From Dioscorea cayenensis subsp. rotundata (Eukaryota; Streptophyta; Magnoliopsida; Dioscoreales; Dioscoreaceae): a stretch of 64,000 nucleotides of DNA. Position numbers and translations under genes: made by a program. The notes below the pieces were generated by a model. That model was not told where the DNA came from and ran no database searches. It worked only from the letters and a program-made list of their open reading frames with translations. The stretch lies in the NCBI RefSeq assembly GCF_009730915.1, contig NC_052488.1, forward strand, positions 17,850,305 to 17,914,304. Direction: 5' to 3'. This document shows, piece after piece, positions 23,936 through 35,778 of this stretch; within the stretch, counting starts at the first letter, position 1, and each line of letters starts with the position of its first letter.

Positions 23936-24166
23936 TGTTAAGATAATTAGGATCTATGTTAAGATAATTAGGATCCATGTATAGTTGGTAAGAAACCAAA
24001 TCATATCACATCCATGTATAGTTGGTAAGAAACCAAATCATATCACATAATTATAGGATATGTATCAACGTTGATTGTAAGCCATTAAATTGTAACACTA
24101 TCTTATATATAAATATGAGAAGGATGCAACCTATAAGATGTGCAAGTTACAAAGCCCTAATTCATT
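23936..24166 (+). repeat. 3' LTR of nested Copia element, with internal tandem duplications
   Basis: Matches the 5' LTR but contains two extra tandem units: the first 19 bases occur twice (23936 and 23957), and a block of about 36 bp starting CCATGTATAGTTGGTAAG occurs twice (about 23981-24054). These make it about 60 bp longer than the 5' LTR. Confidence 0.8.
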
Positions 24167-24171
24167 AATTC

Positions 24172-24705
24172 CTTTTAAATTCCACATTTCTCATCGTTAA
24201 AAATTCTAGAAAAAGCCATAGATATAGTCTTAATACTGGCATCTCCAGATTTTACTTTGATAACCACCATTTTCCTCAATTCTTCTTTGGATATAATTAT
24301 TTCTTCTGAAATCGGTAGAAAAATTCCCAGCATCGAGGAAGCTAGTGAATCTTGTGAGGGTCAAGGAGGCACATGAATCAAAGATCTTGCCTCATTCTGA
24401 TACTTTTTTGATCTAGCTTTTCGGCGCTCGGATTCTGTAGGGTTTTCAGGCAGAGTTTGACGGGGGCATCTAGCAGCAATGTGCCCTTCACCAGAGCAGC
24501 GGCGACATGTTAGTTGATGCCTGCAATCCTCCACCCTATAACTTGAATGTAAGCATCTTGTGCAGTTATCATGAAAATCTGGAAATCGTCAATGTTTTAG
24601 TGGTGGAGCATCCAAATACTTCTATCACTGACCAATTGAGAACTTCCCTCCTTCTTCACAGGGAGCATTCAAAGTGACTTGTTGAGAGGGTTCTATAAGG
24701 GAGAT
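24172..24705 (-). mobile_element. LINE B ORF1 N-proximal segment, right of the Copia insertion
   Basis: The minus strand carries an ORF1 zinc knuckle, CRRCSGEGHIAARC (CX2CX4HX4C), at about 24465-24510, preceded by KCLHSSYRVEDCRHQLT. It is followed by RQTLPENPTESERRKARSKK and a helical stretch toward the Copia insertion. It matches LINE A ORF1 at 3396-3480 in design. Coding signal disappears near 24705, so LINE B is probably 5'-truncated there. Confidence 0.75.
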
Positions 24706-25357
24706 GCCAGGTTTCTCTCTAGGAACACTTTTACAATATTTTCTATTGTTTCTGTTAACAAATAAACTTGTTCTCAGGATCTCAGATGCAAAGGTTCACA
24801 AAAACATTCAGAGAAGATTAGAAGGTAACTCTATTTTTCTGGTATATTCACTCCGTACCTTCTTAGAGATTTGTATATATATATTCAACTCAAATACAGA
24901 ATACTTTTTCAAAGACATGGGTGGTGTGTAACCACTTGAAACCACATTCTAAGCCATGCACTACAGTGTGCCCCTGCATTAACGTGATCCTCTTTGACCA
25001 TTTCTTCATGCAATTCACATGCACTTTGGACTTGATGTGACACCACTAATGCAAAGTTACAAAACAAAACATGCACCTATCTATGTACCTTACATGAAAT
25101 ATAATAAAAAAAAAAGGATTATAATTATCATGTTTCTAGAGTGCTCTTTGTTTGAGTCATCTTGCTTTCTCTTTCAGTGACTCATGATCATGCCATCTAT
25201 TTGAGTTCTATGCTTGTACATCTTTATTTCTCTACTAAATATATGGTTAATCCAATTTTTTTAAAAAAAATAAAAGAAACAACGCACAAGAATTTAATAG
25301 AAATACGGAAGCTATTCAAATGAAGCTTTTAACTCAGTCATAAATAAAGTGACATAG
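24706..25357. other. Non-coding spacer upstream of LINE C
   Basis: AT-rich sequence without credible coding content, RNA gene or element end, apart from the target-duplication copy that begins at 25358. Nothing else is supported. Confidence 0.55.
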
Positions 25358-25372
25358 AAAAAATGTTTGATT

Positions 25373-27659
25373 GGGAGATTGTAAAAGGGGAGATTATGCA
25401 TCTGTGCGAGGATTTCTTTGCTGGTAAGGTGAACCTGGAAAGAATTAATTGGGCATGTATTGCGCTTATTCCTAAGGTCTTCAACCCGGCTTCTCCGGGG
25501 GATTTTAGGCCCATTAGCTTAATTAATTCCTCCCTGAAAATTATCAGCAAGATTTTGGCCTCGAGACTTAGTACGGTGATGGACTCATTGGTGGATCATG
25601 CTCAATCTGCTTTCCTTAAAGGGAGGTGCATTCTGGACAATATCGCTTCGGCAGAGGAGGCAATTTTCAGTATCCACAAAAGAAGACTGAACGGCTATAT
25701 CCTCAAAGTGGATTTCTCTAAGGCCTTTGATTCGGTTGATTAGGACTTCTTATTGGAGCTCCTCAAGGTCAGAGGCTTTGGACCCAGATGGGTAGGTTGG
25801 ATATCCTCGATCCTAAGCTCTTCAAAAGCCTCTATCTTAATCAATAGGTCCCCAAGTGGTTATGTGAGGTATCAAAGAGGTTTAAGACAGGGTGACCCTC
25901 TTTCGCCGCTTCTCTTTGTGTTGGTCTCGGATGTTTTGTGTACTATGTTTGACAATGCGTTACAGGCACAAATCCTAATTGGGGTGCCGTTGGGTGAGCA
26001 TGGTTGTATTTGCAACCTGCACTACACAAATGATTTTCTGGTCATCACGGTAGAAGGGGCTGAAGATCTTAGGGTGATCAAATTGATACTGCTGGTTTTT
26101 GAAGGGCTCTCTAGTCAGGAAACGAATTTTTCTAAAACTTGTCTTTACACCACCAATTTGCATCAACTCCCGCATGCTTGGGAGGCTAATACGTTTAGCT
26201 GTGAGGTGGGCCTGCTCCCTGTTACTTACCTTGGTATTCCTGTTTCGGGTAGAAGGCCGCGTAAACAGGATTGGGAGGGTTTGATCTCCAAAGTCAATGG
26301 GCGAATGTCTTCTTGGAAATCGTCTTACCTCTCAATGGGAGGTCGTCTCACCCTTATTAACTCGGTGTTATCGGTAGTGCCGACATATTGGATGTCAAAC
26401 TCTTGCTTCATTGGCCATGTCATGCTTCCTAAGTTGGTCATCAAAGATATTTACAGGATTAGAAGAGATTTCTTTTGGTCTGGATCTAATATTGATAATC
26501 CTAGCTTTAGACTGGTGGCTTGGAAGACCATTTGTCGCGCGAAGGAGCAAGGTGGTTGGGGTATTTTGGACTTTTCCACCTTCAATCTGCCCTTGCTGGG
26601 GAAATAGAGATGGAAGGTCCTTTCAGATTCATAATGGAGTGGGGCGAAGATTCTGCGGTTCAATTATAATGTTCCAACGTGGGATTTGTTTAGGGTGCCA
26701 AGAGGAAGAGTTTCCTTCTTTTGGTCGGGGGTCGCTTGTTGTCTCCCAGCTTTTAGTGGAAGTGTGGTGGTTCAGGTCAAATATGGGGTTGAGACGCTCT
26801 TCTGGAAGGACAGATGGTTTAATGGTCTGGCGCCGATGCACATCTGGCCAGATGAATTCCTTGCGTCTCCTAGGCCCAACGGGACGGTTAGGGAGTTGGC
26901 GTCATTGCTTGAGAGGCCGCCTTTCATGAATGATCTGGGGGCCGCACAACTCCTTTCTATGTTGAGCTCGGTGACTGAAAGGGACAGAGATATAAAAGGC
27001 TGGGGTCTGACTGCTAACGGATCCTTCACTGTCAAAGTCCTATTGTCTCCTGAATGAGGGTGGACTACGGTGCCTCCTTGCAAATTCTTTCTAGAAAGGT
27101 CCTTGCCCTAGGAAGGTTAACATTTTTTAACTGGCTTGCTTGGAAGAATAAGATCATGTCGCTGGAAAATCTTGCTAGGCATCGGTGTAATCGTCTGCCG
27201 ACAGATACATGTGTGCTTTGTCATTCCGATGTGGAGTCGGTTGACCATCGTTTTCTTGCTTGTCAGTTCTCTCGTGAGGTATGGTCTTATCTCCGAGGGT
27301 GTCTTCAGTTGCCCGAGCTTCCTTCGTCTATGTCGTACTTATGGGGTGACTGGAGATCTAGTTCACGGACCGTGGTTCTGGCGTTTGGGGATTGGATTGT
27401 GAAAGCTTTTGTGTGGTCCATCTGGCTTACGCGAAATGATTATATCTTTGCTAATAATTGTGATAATCCGCATGTTGTTTGGGTGAAGATTGCTCATATG
27501 ATTTTATTTTGGGTCTCTGCAGTGCCTGAGGGTATGAGAGAGAAGCTCGCTGATCCTATCTCCTCCATCAGGCGCAGCTTAGAGTTCGTTGGACCTCATT
27601 CTGAGGGAGTGGAGGTCACTCCTACGATTGAGGTGGAACAGGAGGTCGGTGAGGAGTAG
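25373..27659 (+). pseudogene. LINE C ORF2 partial: reverse transcriptase and C-terminal zinc region
   Basis: The RT blocks read clearly: WACIALIPKV, GDFRPISLINSSLKIISKIL, SAFLKGRCILDN, LKVDFSKAFDSVD, RYQRGLRQGDPLSPLLF. Three defects are visible. A TAG at 25741-25743 follows SVD where Trp is usual. The catalytic block reads HYTNDFL in place of HYADDFL. A second TAG at 26605-26607 and a frame change near 27050 split the tail. After the polymerase come SYLSMGGRLTLINSVLS, RAKEQGGWGILDF and the zf-RVT region (PTDTCVLCHSDVESVDHRFL). It cannot encode an active polymerase. Confidence 0.85.
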
Positions 27660-27816
27660 TTCTTGTGGTTGTTGTCTGGGTCAGGAGGAGACCCGTTGTT
27701 CCTCCATTATCTTTCTATGTTGTTTTGTTTTTCCACAGCTAGTGGAAGGGTCGTTGAACGTTTTTATTGATCTTTTATCTTAATGCATGTGGTTTATCCA
27801 CCTTATTAAAAAAAAA
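25373..27816 (+). mobile_element. LINE C (L1-type), 5'-truncated insertion
   Basis: The insertion starts abruptly inside the RT domain and ends with the family's 3' box (GGTTTATCCACCTTATT) and an A-run at 27808-27816. It is flanked by direct repeats AAAAAATGTTTGATT at 25358-25372 and 27811-27825. Together these show target-primed reverse transcription with 5' truncation. Its coding is better preserved than in LINEs A and B, so the insertion is younger. Confidence 0.93.
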
Positions 27817-27825
27817 TGTTTGATT

Positions 27826-28196
27826 ACAAAGAAAACATAAAAGCCCATCAATTTGAAACTGCACTCATATAACTATAAGCAAGTTACAATACAAAACACT
27901 CTTTATGATGACATGATAATACTGTAAAGCATTCAATTCTAAAATTCCTTCCCAAACATTAACGAAAGGATTATTTCATTACACACATAATAGTTTGCAT
28001 GTAGAGGTCTTATGCACACCACATATTTCAAATCCAATTAAAAATAATTGGTTCCAATTCAAACTCAAGCTAGATAAACACACAGACACTCAAATTATAT
28101 CTTATATGGAACTTATAACAATTCTTACTTATTTGGATTATCTTTAACGTAGTGATCCAGCATTTGCATCAACGTAAATCCAAACCTCGCTTCATT
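27826..28196. other. 3' flank of RDR1 copy A
   Basis: AT-rich non-coding sequence expected to hold the RDR1 3' UTR and poly-A site (minus strand). A stretch at about 27988-28026 (ATAGTTTGCATGTAGAGGTC) resembles the tandem units at 50921-51106 downstream of RDR1 copy B, so the duplication extended past the stop codon. Confidence 0.5.
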
Positions 28197-31100
28197 CTAC
28201 GTTGGAGCAATTTCAACAGCTCTCTTCATTCTCATCTTCTTCTGCTTGATCATAATCAGCTTATCATAGACACACCAAGGGAAGCTTAAGAAATGAGGCC
28301 GGTTCAATCCTTTATTGTAGATACCCCAGTAGTCAGGATGGTAGGTAACATGATACCAAGCCGACGCCTTCGCAAAAGCTTCATCTTCGTCGTCACCGTG
28401 ATCATGGCTCTTCTCATTAAACCATCCACTTGCTTCCTTCCTCAATGACCTCACAGCTAATATTAGTGCTTCACCATCTTTGTACCTATTGAAAGATTTG
28501 GATGCTTTCATTATACTTCCACTGAGAATCTCACCCTCAGTTTTGATCTCATAGTAATCCATGAGATTCCCTAACTTGGTATCATACTCATTCTTGAAAA
28601 AAGAAGCATCATTGACATGCTCTTCGAAGCCATCAACCACCATGTCTTTGTCATAGCACTGCTCTGCTGTTTCCTTAGTGAAGGCCTTTATATGGCATGA
28701 ATTAGGATCGCGGCCTTTAATCTCTCTGAAGAGCTTTCCGATCACTCCCTCGGATATATATGTCACTCTGTCTAGTTTCTCCATGAAATCTGGATATTCC
28801 TTGACATGAAGATTTGGTGGGATTTCAGCAGGGACACCTGTCTTGGGGAAGTCGACCGCGATAGAGAATAATCTTGCAAGTTCTAGACATTCTTCACTTC
28901 GAGCTTTCAATGGCTCTTTATCAGCAAAGACTGTGTGGGCATTTGAAATAACTCCTAAGCTGTCATTCAACATATAGTTTACAAAATACTCCTGGACTTC
29001 CTGCAGTAGATGAGCAAACATTTCACTCAGTGTTGCAGATCATAATTAATGTTGCATAAATGCATATCACTCTGTTTCAAGAGATATAAATCATGATAAT
29101 TGACGCATGACTAAGAGACAAATAGCACAACAAAGGAAAACACGAAGAATTTAACCAGTGAGAAAGTAATGTATAGGTATCTACCATGATAATAAGTGAT
29201 CAAAGTGTTAAGACTTTACCTCAATTGTAACATCATTATTGAGGATCACAGGTTTTGCTGGGGTGTAGTCCATAGGTTCATCCTGACAAGGTGGAATGAG
29301 CATTGGATCCCAACTCACAAAGTATATGTCTCCATCCAAGTCACTCCCTGAACACTCGTTCGGATGGGGTCTGAAATAACACCAATCCCAGTTTAGATAC
29401 TACTAGAATTAGCATAGAGTAATTAAGAACATGTATTGTTATATGTAGAGTATTTTTAGTTGTGCTATTTTACAGATAGCAAAGGAAACGAAAATGTGAT
29501 TATACATGAGAAAAGAAATGTCAAACAAATATAAGGAGCTGCGTCATTGTGAAAAGAAATGTCAAACAAATTTTACAGATAGCAGGGAAAGATCCCACAA
29601 AATTCAGGAAACAGAACATATATAGGTTTTCAGATTGTATCTTAAATTTAGACCAGAAATTGTAAGCCTACCTCTTCCCCTTTTGCGGAAAAACAACACA
29701 GTCAACCATATGATGCAAATCGAGAACATCAACCGCCTGCAGGACACGTATATCACCAGGATGGAGGCAAGGATTCTTTGCAACAATTACTTTTCCTCTA
29801 ACAACATCAGTACCGCTTTTGAGTTCGCTTCCACTAAATTCAGAGAGACCATCATCATAGATATGTTTGTTTCTACTGAGAGAAACTTGTACAAACACTT
29901 CACCGTAATCCAAAGTTCGTGTTTCGTCCAAGCATCCCATCAAAGACCTCCCTTTGGGAATAAATATCCTTGATCTAGTTCTCAGTTCCAGCAGCTTCGT
30001 TGCTCTAAATGTTTGCAGCAGCATTGAAAGAAATGGTTCTGCATCAGGCTTATAACCACATGACAACATTTCATTGAGCACATTAGTTGTTTCTCCCTGA
30101 GACATCATCTCAATTGCTTCTTGTGCATTGGCTGGATCTTCCAAGATCTTATCCAATCTTTCGACAGCTTCTGTTTGTTTGCTTTCGAATACATCATCTC
30201 CAACTCCAAGAGTTGACAAAAGAGTAATCAACTGACGATTAAGATAACACGCTTGATACTTGCTATAAGCCAGGACATCAAGTTTGTTGTTCTCTGATTC
30301 GTATTTTGACATGCTTTTTCTCAGGGATAACTTCATCGATGATGTAGGGTCGACAGCAACAACACCCTTATAGCCACCATATCTGATCTGAAATGCTGAA
30401 TACGTCGAAGTTGTTCTGCGGCATTTTTCAGCCACTGCTCTGGCAAATTCAGGTGAGATTTTACCTATTCCATCTGAGAACAAATGACCAGCTGAGTTTT
30501 CAACATCAGGAATAACTTCAACCTCATCACTGTGAACTATTAGAGTTTCAGTAGATGAACTGAAATATTGGCCCAGCCTTGCTGCGTACTTGGCCACATT
30601 TCTTATCTTGCGAAAATCACCCAACCATTTTCTGACATCGGCAGCTGTTAATCCAGGCCTTGAAGCAAACATCCATGCAGAATTTTCCCTTAACTGACTC
30701 GACGAGAAAGCAAGAAATTCAAACTTCTTCTCACCGATACATATGCCATTCCGTATCGTAGAAAGTATCCTCTGGTAGATAGCTGTCCTCTTGTCATTGC
30801 CTGAACGAGGTGATAAATCTGTTGAGAACATTTTTTCACCATCCTCATCAACAAAAGAAACCCGGATAAAATTATCAATGTCTTTTGAAAAATGCCGTAA
30901 CACACCATTCGAAACATTAATCTCCGGCCCGTAGAGGTAAACTTTACATGGAGTCACTTGAGCCCGATGAACATACACCAAACCGGAATCTAAAGAAATC
31001 AAGGATGATTTCGTGACACGATTCGATGTTTGAAATTCCTGATACTTCTCCTGCAACCAAGTTGCAGGATTAAGGCAGGAGCTCTTCAAGTATGACATAT

Positions 31101-34100
31101 CTTCCAATGCTCGTTTTATATAGTTGATGGGTAGTTCAGAATGAGGAGAAACTAATTTGTAGAACTTGTCATCAAGTGTTGGGCCCATGAGTGTGCCAAT
31201 TTGAACCATGTGATTTATCTTGAAAAGAATTCTGTAAGGCACTTCAATCCCAGGTGAAGGTTGTACAATGGGAACCAAATCCAAGCTCCGAGAGAAAGAT
31301 GAACCTTTCAACAAGTGGAATGGGTGATTAACTTCTTCGTAGTAAACGAAGTATTCTTGAATATTTGGAAGATTGCAGGCATTGGGTAACTGCAAACAGA
31401 ATGCTGAAGATTGGGCAATACTGCATGAAGGAGTGAAATCTGTGGTTCTGATCCACAGATCATCTGGAATATCCTTGAAATAATTAAAACGAGCATCTTC
31501 ATAAAAAGTGCCAGAATTTTGTCCAGGAACTTCATAAATACGAGGCGCTGCTTGTACCTATGTTTAGCCATATAAGTAAATTATAGTGTCAAGAACATAA
31601 CCAGTGTGAAATAATATTGTTCCAAGAACATTATTTGAGGAGAATGCAAAAAACAGAGCCTGATGTTGCGGAAACTAAATAAAAAATAAAGAAAAAAGTT
31701 TGGAGTAGATTACCACACTAGTATATTCTCCTCTTATACTTCAAAATTATAATCCACATGGATACTCGCCAATACTAGCAGATGTCTTGTTTCTAACCAT
31801 TTTGCTTGTTTACTGTTTTTATTTTTGGTGTAATACCCTAATTGGTCCCTCTACTTTTTTTTCTCTTCACTTTTAGTCCATTTATTCAGAAATGCTCCCG
31901 ACTAGTCCCTCTACTTTTAAAAATGTGTCCACTTAGTTAGAAAAGCTTCCAACTAGTCCTTCTACTTTTAGAAATGACCCAACTAGATAGACTAAGTAGG
32001 CGCATTTTTAAAAGTAGAGTGACTAGTTATGAGTATTTCTAACTAAGTGGGCACATTTTCAAAAGTAAAAGAATTAGCCTGGAGCATTTCTAAATAGATG
32101 GACCAAAAGAGAAGAGAGAGAAAAATACATGGACTATTTTAGTGATTATATTTTTATTTTTCTTAAAAATTGCTCAACTGTTTTTTCTTTGCTTCAAGAG
32201 ATTGTTTTAAATTGAACTTAAAAAAAAATTGAAAGGAAATAATAAAATAGTGATTTATTTAGTTTAAAAAAACAGATCTCGAGTATCGTGGTCATTAAAA
32301 AAAATGGAAGTAATGCACATGTAAAATGAAATTATAGTGTTAAATCAGGGCTAATAACTATTTAAATTTTAGTTAAGTGATCTTTTTTTTAATAAAGTGA
32401 ATAAACCACAAATTTATTAAAATAAGAAGAGTACGGAGAAATACAACAGTCTGAGACAACAAGATAAACTAGAAATAAAAACGGTCTGAAATCCTCACCA
32501 GAGATGAGGAGAACAGCAAACAAAACAATAAAAAAGTAGAGAGGGATAACAAGAGTAAAGTAATAGGCTGGATCGGCGAATGCTACCGTCTGGAGACATA
32601 GGCCTATCCAGCAGCAAATAGAGAAGAACTACTCCGGAAGTTAAGTAATCACTTGAAGCTTATTTTGAAAAAATATTAATAGAAAGTTTTCTTATTATAG
32701 TGATAAATAATTTCAACAATATCAATTATATCATCACCCCAAGTAAGGACGAATGGGTAAAGTATTTGATTGGACATTAAACTTGTAATGAAGGGCTTTT
32801 ATCATATAGTAAATTCAAGAGAGGCGCATCATGTTGGTTGGTAAACTTGATTTGGTCCATAATAATTTGAGCCCAATATATTGCGTTAATGACTCAATTA
32901 ATACAACTTATGGCCCAAAACAATATCAATATGTTGAAGGAGAAACTTCATGGAAGTGGGTAATTTTTAAGTTTTCATAAGACATATATCAACTTGAATT
33001 ATTTTCAATGTGCTATAGATTGATTGTATAAAATTGGTTAATCAAATTAATTATTTTGATAATATAATTTAAAAACATGTTGAATAAAAAAGTCTAGTCA
33101 TATGACTCATTTATTAAATGTGTTGGGTACAATTTCAATATAAATGGTTTTGGTCAAAACACGACTCCACCTAGAAGTCTGACCAATTTAAACTAAGCAT
33201 TCAAATACCAAAACTGATCAATGATCATGTGTGATAGATTTTAGATTTGTATTAGTAAGTCTTGGATTATGATAATTTAAATAAAAGGCAATCTATCAAA
33301 AACCTCAAAGTTATTAGTGTGACCTCACTTGAACTATATAAGCTCATTATTATCTCATTCCATCGTTCCAACAGGGAATTAGAATTCATGACTTGTCTAT
33401 ATTTTTAAATTAAAAATAAAAACAAATTATTTGAATCTCAACGACATGTAACTCACAAATCGGTTAGAATTCTGATTAAGAAAAATGACAATATATTACC
33501 ATATGAAAACGAGTAAGAAATAAAATCTCATACGAAGAAGTTTATACAAACAAACCTGAACCAGGAGGAATTTTTTGTCTTCCTCAGCCTTCTTGCCTTT
33601 GTGAAACTTTTTGCTTTTGTGACAACGGAGCAGCTTTATTTCCCAAATGCTCTCATAAGAAAGTTCAAGTTTATATGACTGACTCCCTGATGATATAAAG
33701 AAATATATTTTCCTTAAATTAGCACCAAAGTCAACCCTGACATGATTAAAACAGCATAGAATGGAGAACTCTTTTGATGAAATTGGGCAACCCAAATGCA
33801 ATGTTGCACCCTCCAAAGTAAACCAAGGTTTTCTTGGCTCTGGCACAATTTCACGTTCTGCACTTTTAGTTGTCAAAGCAAATGTTTTATACTTTAGATG
33901 ACCCTGCCGAGCTCTCCAAGTGATCTTTTTAGCAAGCTTGCTGGTCAAGAACTGAACAACTACTAAAGTTTTTGAACTTCCTTCACCTTCTTCTTGGTGT
34001 CTAACCTTAATTGCAGCCACTGACCCTTTGCTAACATGTTTCTCCAAAAACTTTTTTACCTCAATTGCAGTGACAGTATTAGGCAATCCATAAATCTTGA

Positions 34101-34116
34101 TTGTCTTCCCATCCAT
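28197..34116 (-). CDS. RDR1: RNA-dependent RNA polymerase 1 (RDR1), copy A, four coding exons
   Basis: Makes double-stranded RNA from single-stranded RNA for siRNA production in antiviral and stress silencing. Coding exons on the minus strand are 33556-34116, 29672-31557, 29220-29370 and 28197-29000. All junctions are GT-AG, phase is kept, and 3402 nt give 1133 residues, close to the family's usual 1100-1130. The start MDGKTIKIYGLPN matches the RDR1 N-terminal RRM-like fold. Exon 2 carries the RdRP core (LRENSAWMFA, DGIGKIS, FQIRYGGYKGVVAVDP, ELRTRSRIFIPKGRSLMGCL, VAKNPCLHPGDIRVL). The small third exon carries the catalytic DLDGD in NECSGSDLDGDIYFVSWDP. The last exon has AVDFPKTG and KASAWYHVTYHPDYWG. 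No frame break is visible, so I judge it likely functional. Intron 1 (31558-33555) contains a foldback MITE and a LINE tail. Confidence 0.95.
31827..32150. mobile_element. Foldback MITE in RDR1 copy A intron 1
   Basis: The 324-bp element is almost one long inverted repeat: the left arm (31827-31985, containing GGTCCCTCTAC and ATGTGTCCACTTAGTTAGAAA) pairs with the right arm to 32150. Direct repeats TTTTTATTTTT flank it at 31816-31826 and 32151-32161. The long imperfect arms and the 9-11-bp duplication suggest a Mutator-type MITE. Transcription of the intron would give a hairpin of about 150 bp. Confidence 0.75.
32383..32638 (-). mobile_element. LINE E: very short LINE 3' tail in RDR1 copy A intron 1
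   Basis: Starts with a T-run and the family 3' box (AATAAAGTGAATAAACCAC on the plus strand) and keeps only about 256 bp of LINE 3' UTR. The flanks AGTTAAGTGATC (32371-32382) and AGTTAAGTAATC (32639-32650) differ by one base. It is a severely 5'-truncated L1-type insertion. Confidence 0.85.
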
Positions 34117-34160
34117 TTTTCTTGAAATTGTCTGAGGTAGATATATTTCACAGAAAACCA
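34117..34160 (-). promoter_or_regulatory. RDR1 copy A 5' UTR end with likely upstream intron acceptor
   Basis: The ATG at 34116-34114 is preceded by an acceptor-like TACCCTGCAG ending at 34161, so the leader is probably spliced, as in other plant RDR1 genes. The matching donor is not certain; it would lie in the region around 35000-35200. Confidence 0.35.
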
Positions 34161-34206
34161 CTGCAGGGTAAAATAATAATAAAAGAAACTGAGTTAAAGT
34201 TATCAA

Positions 34207-35300
34207 TTTAGTGTGGAAACTAAAATAAAATGTTCTGGTTTATCCGAGGATAGAACTATGAAGTGGAAGAACAAAGATACAATGAAAGGAAGAAAACAAT
34301 ATATTTAAATATGCAGAATATATCAAAATAAGTCTCTTCGCATTTGTACAACATTTTAACTTTTCATTGCATAGATTTGCTTGTCACTCATCAACATTTT
34401 ACTAGATATATTTAAATACTGAACAATTTAATGTGCTTCACAAACTCATGATAAATAGAAAATAAACAAAAAAAAATTTGATATGCACTATACAAACATA
34501 TATCCATTTGAAAAATGGCAATGAAGCTCCCTGAAAATTCATGATCGTTGAAAATTTTTTAATAGAAAACATGTACAGTTCATCTAATGATATATTGTGA
34601 TTGAAAACACATCATAAGAAGACTTATATCGCTATCATTTGTTTTCAAAAGAGCCTTCAATGGCGACGGCATGAAAGAATTGTTTGATTTTTTAAATTAG
34701 GAAAATGATGAAACAAAACAAAAACAAAAAGGTTTAAAACAGCAAACACAAACCAAGAAATTACAAGAGCATAGTTCCTGACAAATTTTCTAAAGCTAAA
34801 TTAATAAAGCAGCTTAACAGAAAACCAATGCAGGCAAAAACACATCAGTAACCAATCATATTTTCTATGAGTTTCTTGAAACTGCAAACCAAAACGCCAT
34901 GAGAAACTAAATAATTAAATCATCCAGTTCCTTCAACATCCCACCTCAATTATGCATAAAATTCATACAGAACTGAAAAGAATGAATACAAAAATTAGAA
35001 CTTCAAAATAATGAAGAAAATCAGGCAAGTTATCAACCAAAAGCAAATAACAACAACAACATGCAACAGCAACACCCCACCAACAACATATTTAACTCGA
35101 CCAAGTGGAAGGAAACTATCACCACATCCAGCTTCTCCACAACAGAAACAGAGGATTTGGAGGAGAAGAAGAAGAGGAAGAAGTAACAAAGACTAAAAAA
35201 AGAATCAATAAAGAAGAGAAGCATATATATTTGATTGTACCGCGATTATCTTTTCATGGCGCCAAGTACAAACGAAGAAGACTCACTAGTCTTGTTGGTC
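34207..35300. other. RDR1 copy A upstream region (leader, probable leader intron, promoter)
   Basis: No independent coding stretch is convincing here. The short open reading frames around 35000-35300 come from a pyrimidine-rich leader-like segment read on either strand. The region most likely contains the RDR1 leader, its intron and the core promoter. Confidence 0.45.
35223..35231 (-). promoter_or_regulatory. Possible TATA box of RDR1 copy A
   Basis: ATATATAT on the minus strand at about 35223-35231 lies in front of a pyrimidine-rich stretch (TTCTTCCTCTTCTTCTTCTC) of the kind found in plant leaders. This is an inference from composition only. Confidence 0.25.
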
Positions 35301-35337
35301 AGTGAAAGCAATTCAATTGATCCAAGTCGTTTGTTTT

Positions 35338-35642
35338 CACTTGTGTTGCACACAGGCGGGACCCACAACCCAAAAAAACTGGTTTAATAGAGTGGGATTG
35401 CCCCTCACATGTCTCCCACATACTCCCCATAGGTGATGTGGGACTAAACCAGATTTGTAACATTATTCCCTCCCCCAGCCCTACACCACCCAATCTCAAT
35501 GAAAGCACTAATGTTACACACACCATGGGATTCACAACCCAAAAAACCACCTGATAGAGTGGGGTTACCTCTACATTTATGCCTATGAACTCCCTTTTAA
35601 TTACGTGATGTGGAACTAAATCAGGCTTGCAACAACTTGTGT
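35338..35642. repeat. Diverged tandem repeat upstream of RDR1 copy A
   Basis: Two units (about 35338-35505 and 35506-35642) share CACAACCCAAAAAA, TAGAGTGGG, GATGTGG and ACTAAA.CAG. A third partial copy lies at about 42436-42542 (CTAAACCAGGCTTGCAACAA). It resembles the end of a plant LTR but has no clear boundaries. Confidence 0.55.
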
Positions 35643-35738
35643 AGCAGCCACCACAACTAATGAACAAGTGTCACATGTGCTTTAAAAATAAATTATTTTA
35701 TTTTATTTTGTTACTCATTGTTGAATGGAGTCAAACAT

Positions 35739-35739
35739 A

Positions 35740-35776
<37 letters not shown>
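35739..35776. repeat. (TA)n microsatellite
   Basis: An uninterrupted run of TA dinucleotides within duplicated block copy 1; the matching site in copy 2 (about 42645) has only an A-run. Confidence 0.9.

Positions 35777-35778
<2 letters not shown>

Larger units (their letters stand above)
19567..24166 (+). mobile_element. Ty1/Copia retrotransposon with short LTRs, nested in LINE B
   Basis: Both LTRs are present, about 170 bp (19567-19736) and 231 bp (23936-24166), each starting TGTTAAGATAATTAGGATC and sharing TATATATAAATATGAGAAGG. The purine tract GAAAGGGGC immediately precedes the 3' LTR. Between them lie gag with a Gly-rich linker, zinc knuckle, protease, integrase, RT and RNase H in Copia order on the plus strand. 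Several stops (near 19909, 21329-21331, 22152-22154, 22508-22510, 22723) and altered catalytic residues show it is dead. AATTC occurs on both outer flanks (19562-19566 and 24167-24171), a possible 5-bp target duplication. Confidence 0.88.

Noticed and set aside
35011..35305. Small plus- and minus-strand open frames rich in Arg/Ser or Leu/Val
   Set aside because: They come from a pyrimidine-rich leader-like segment read in different frames; no domain or splice support.
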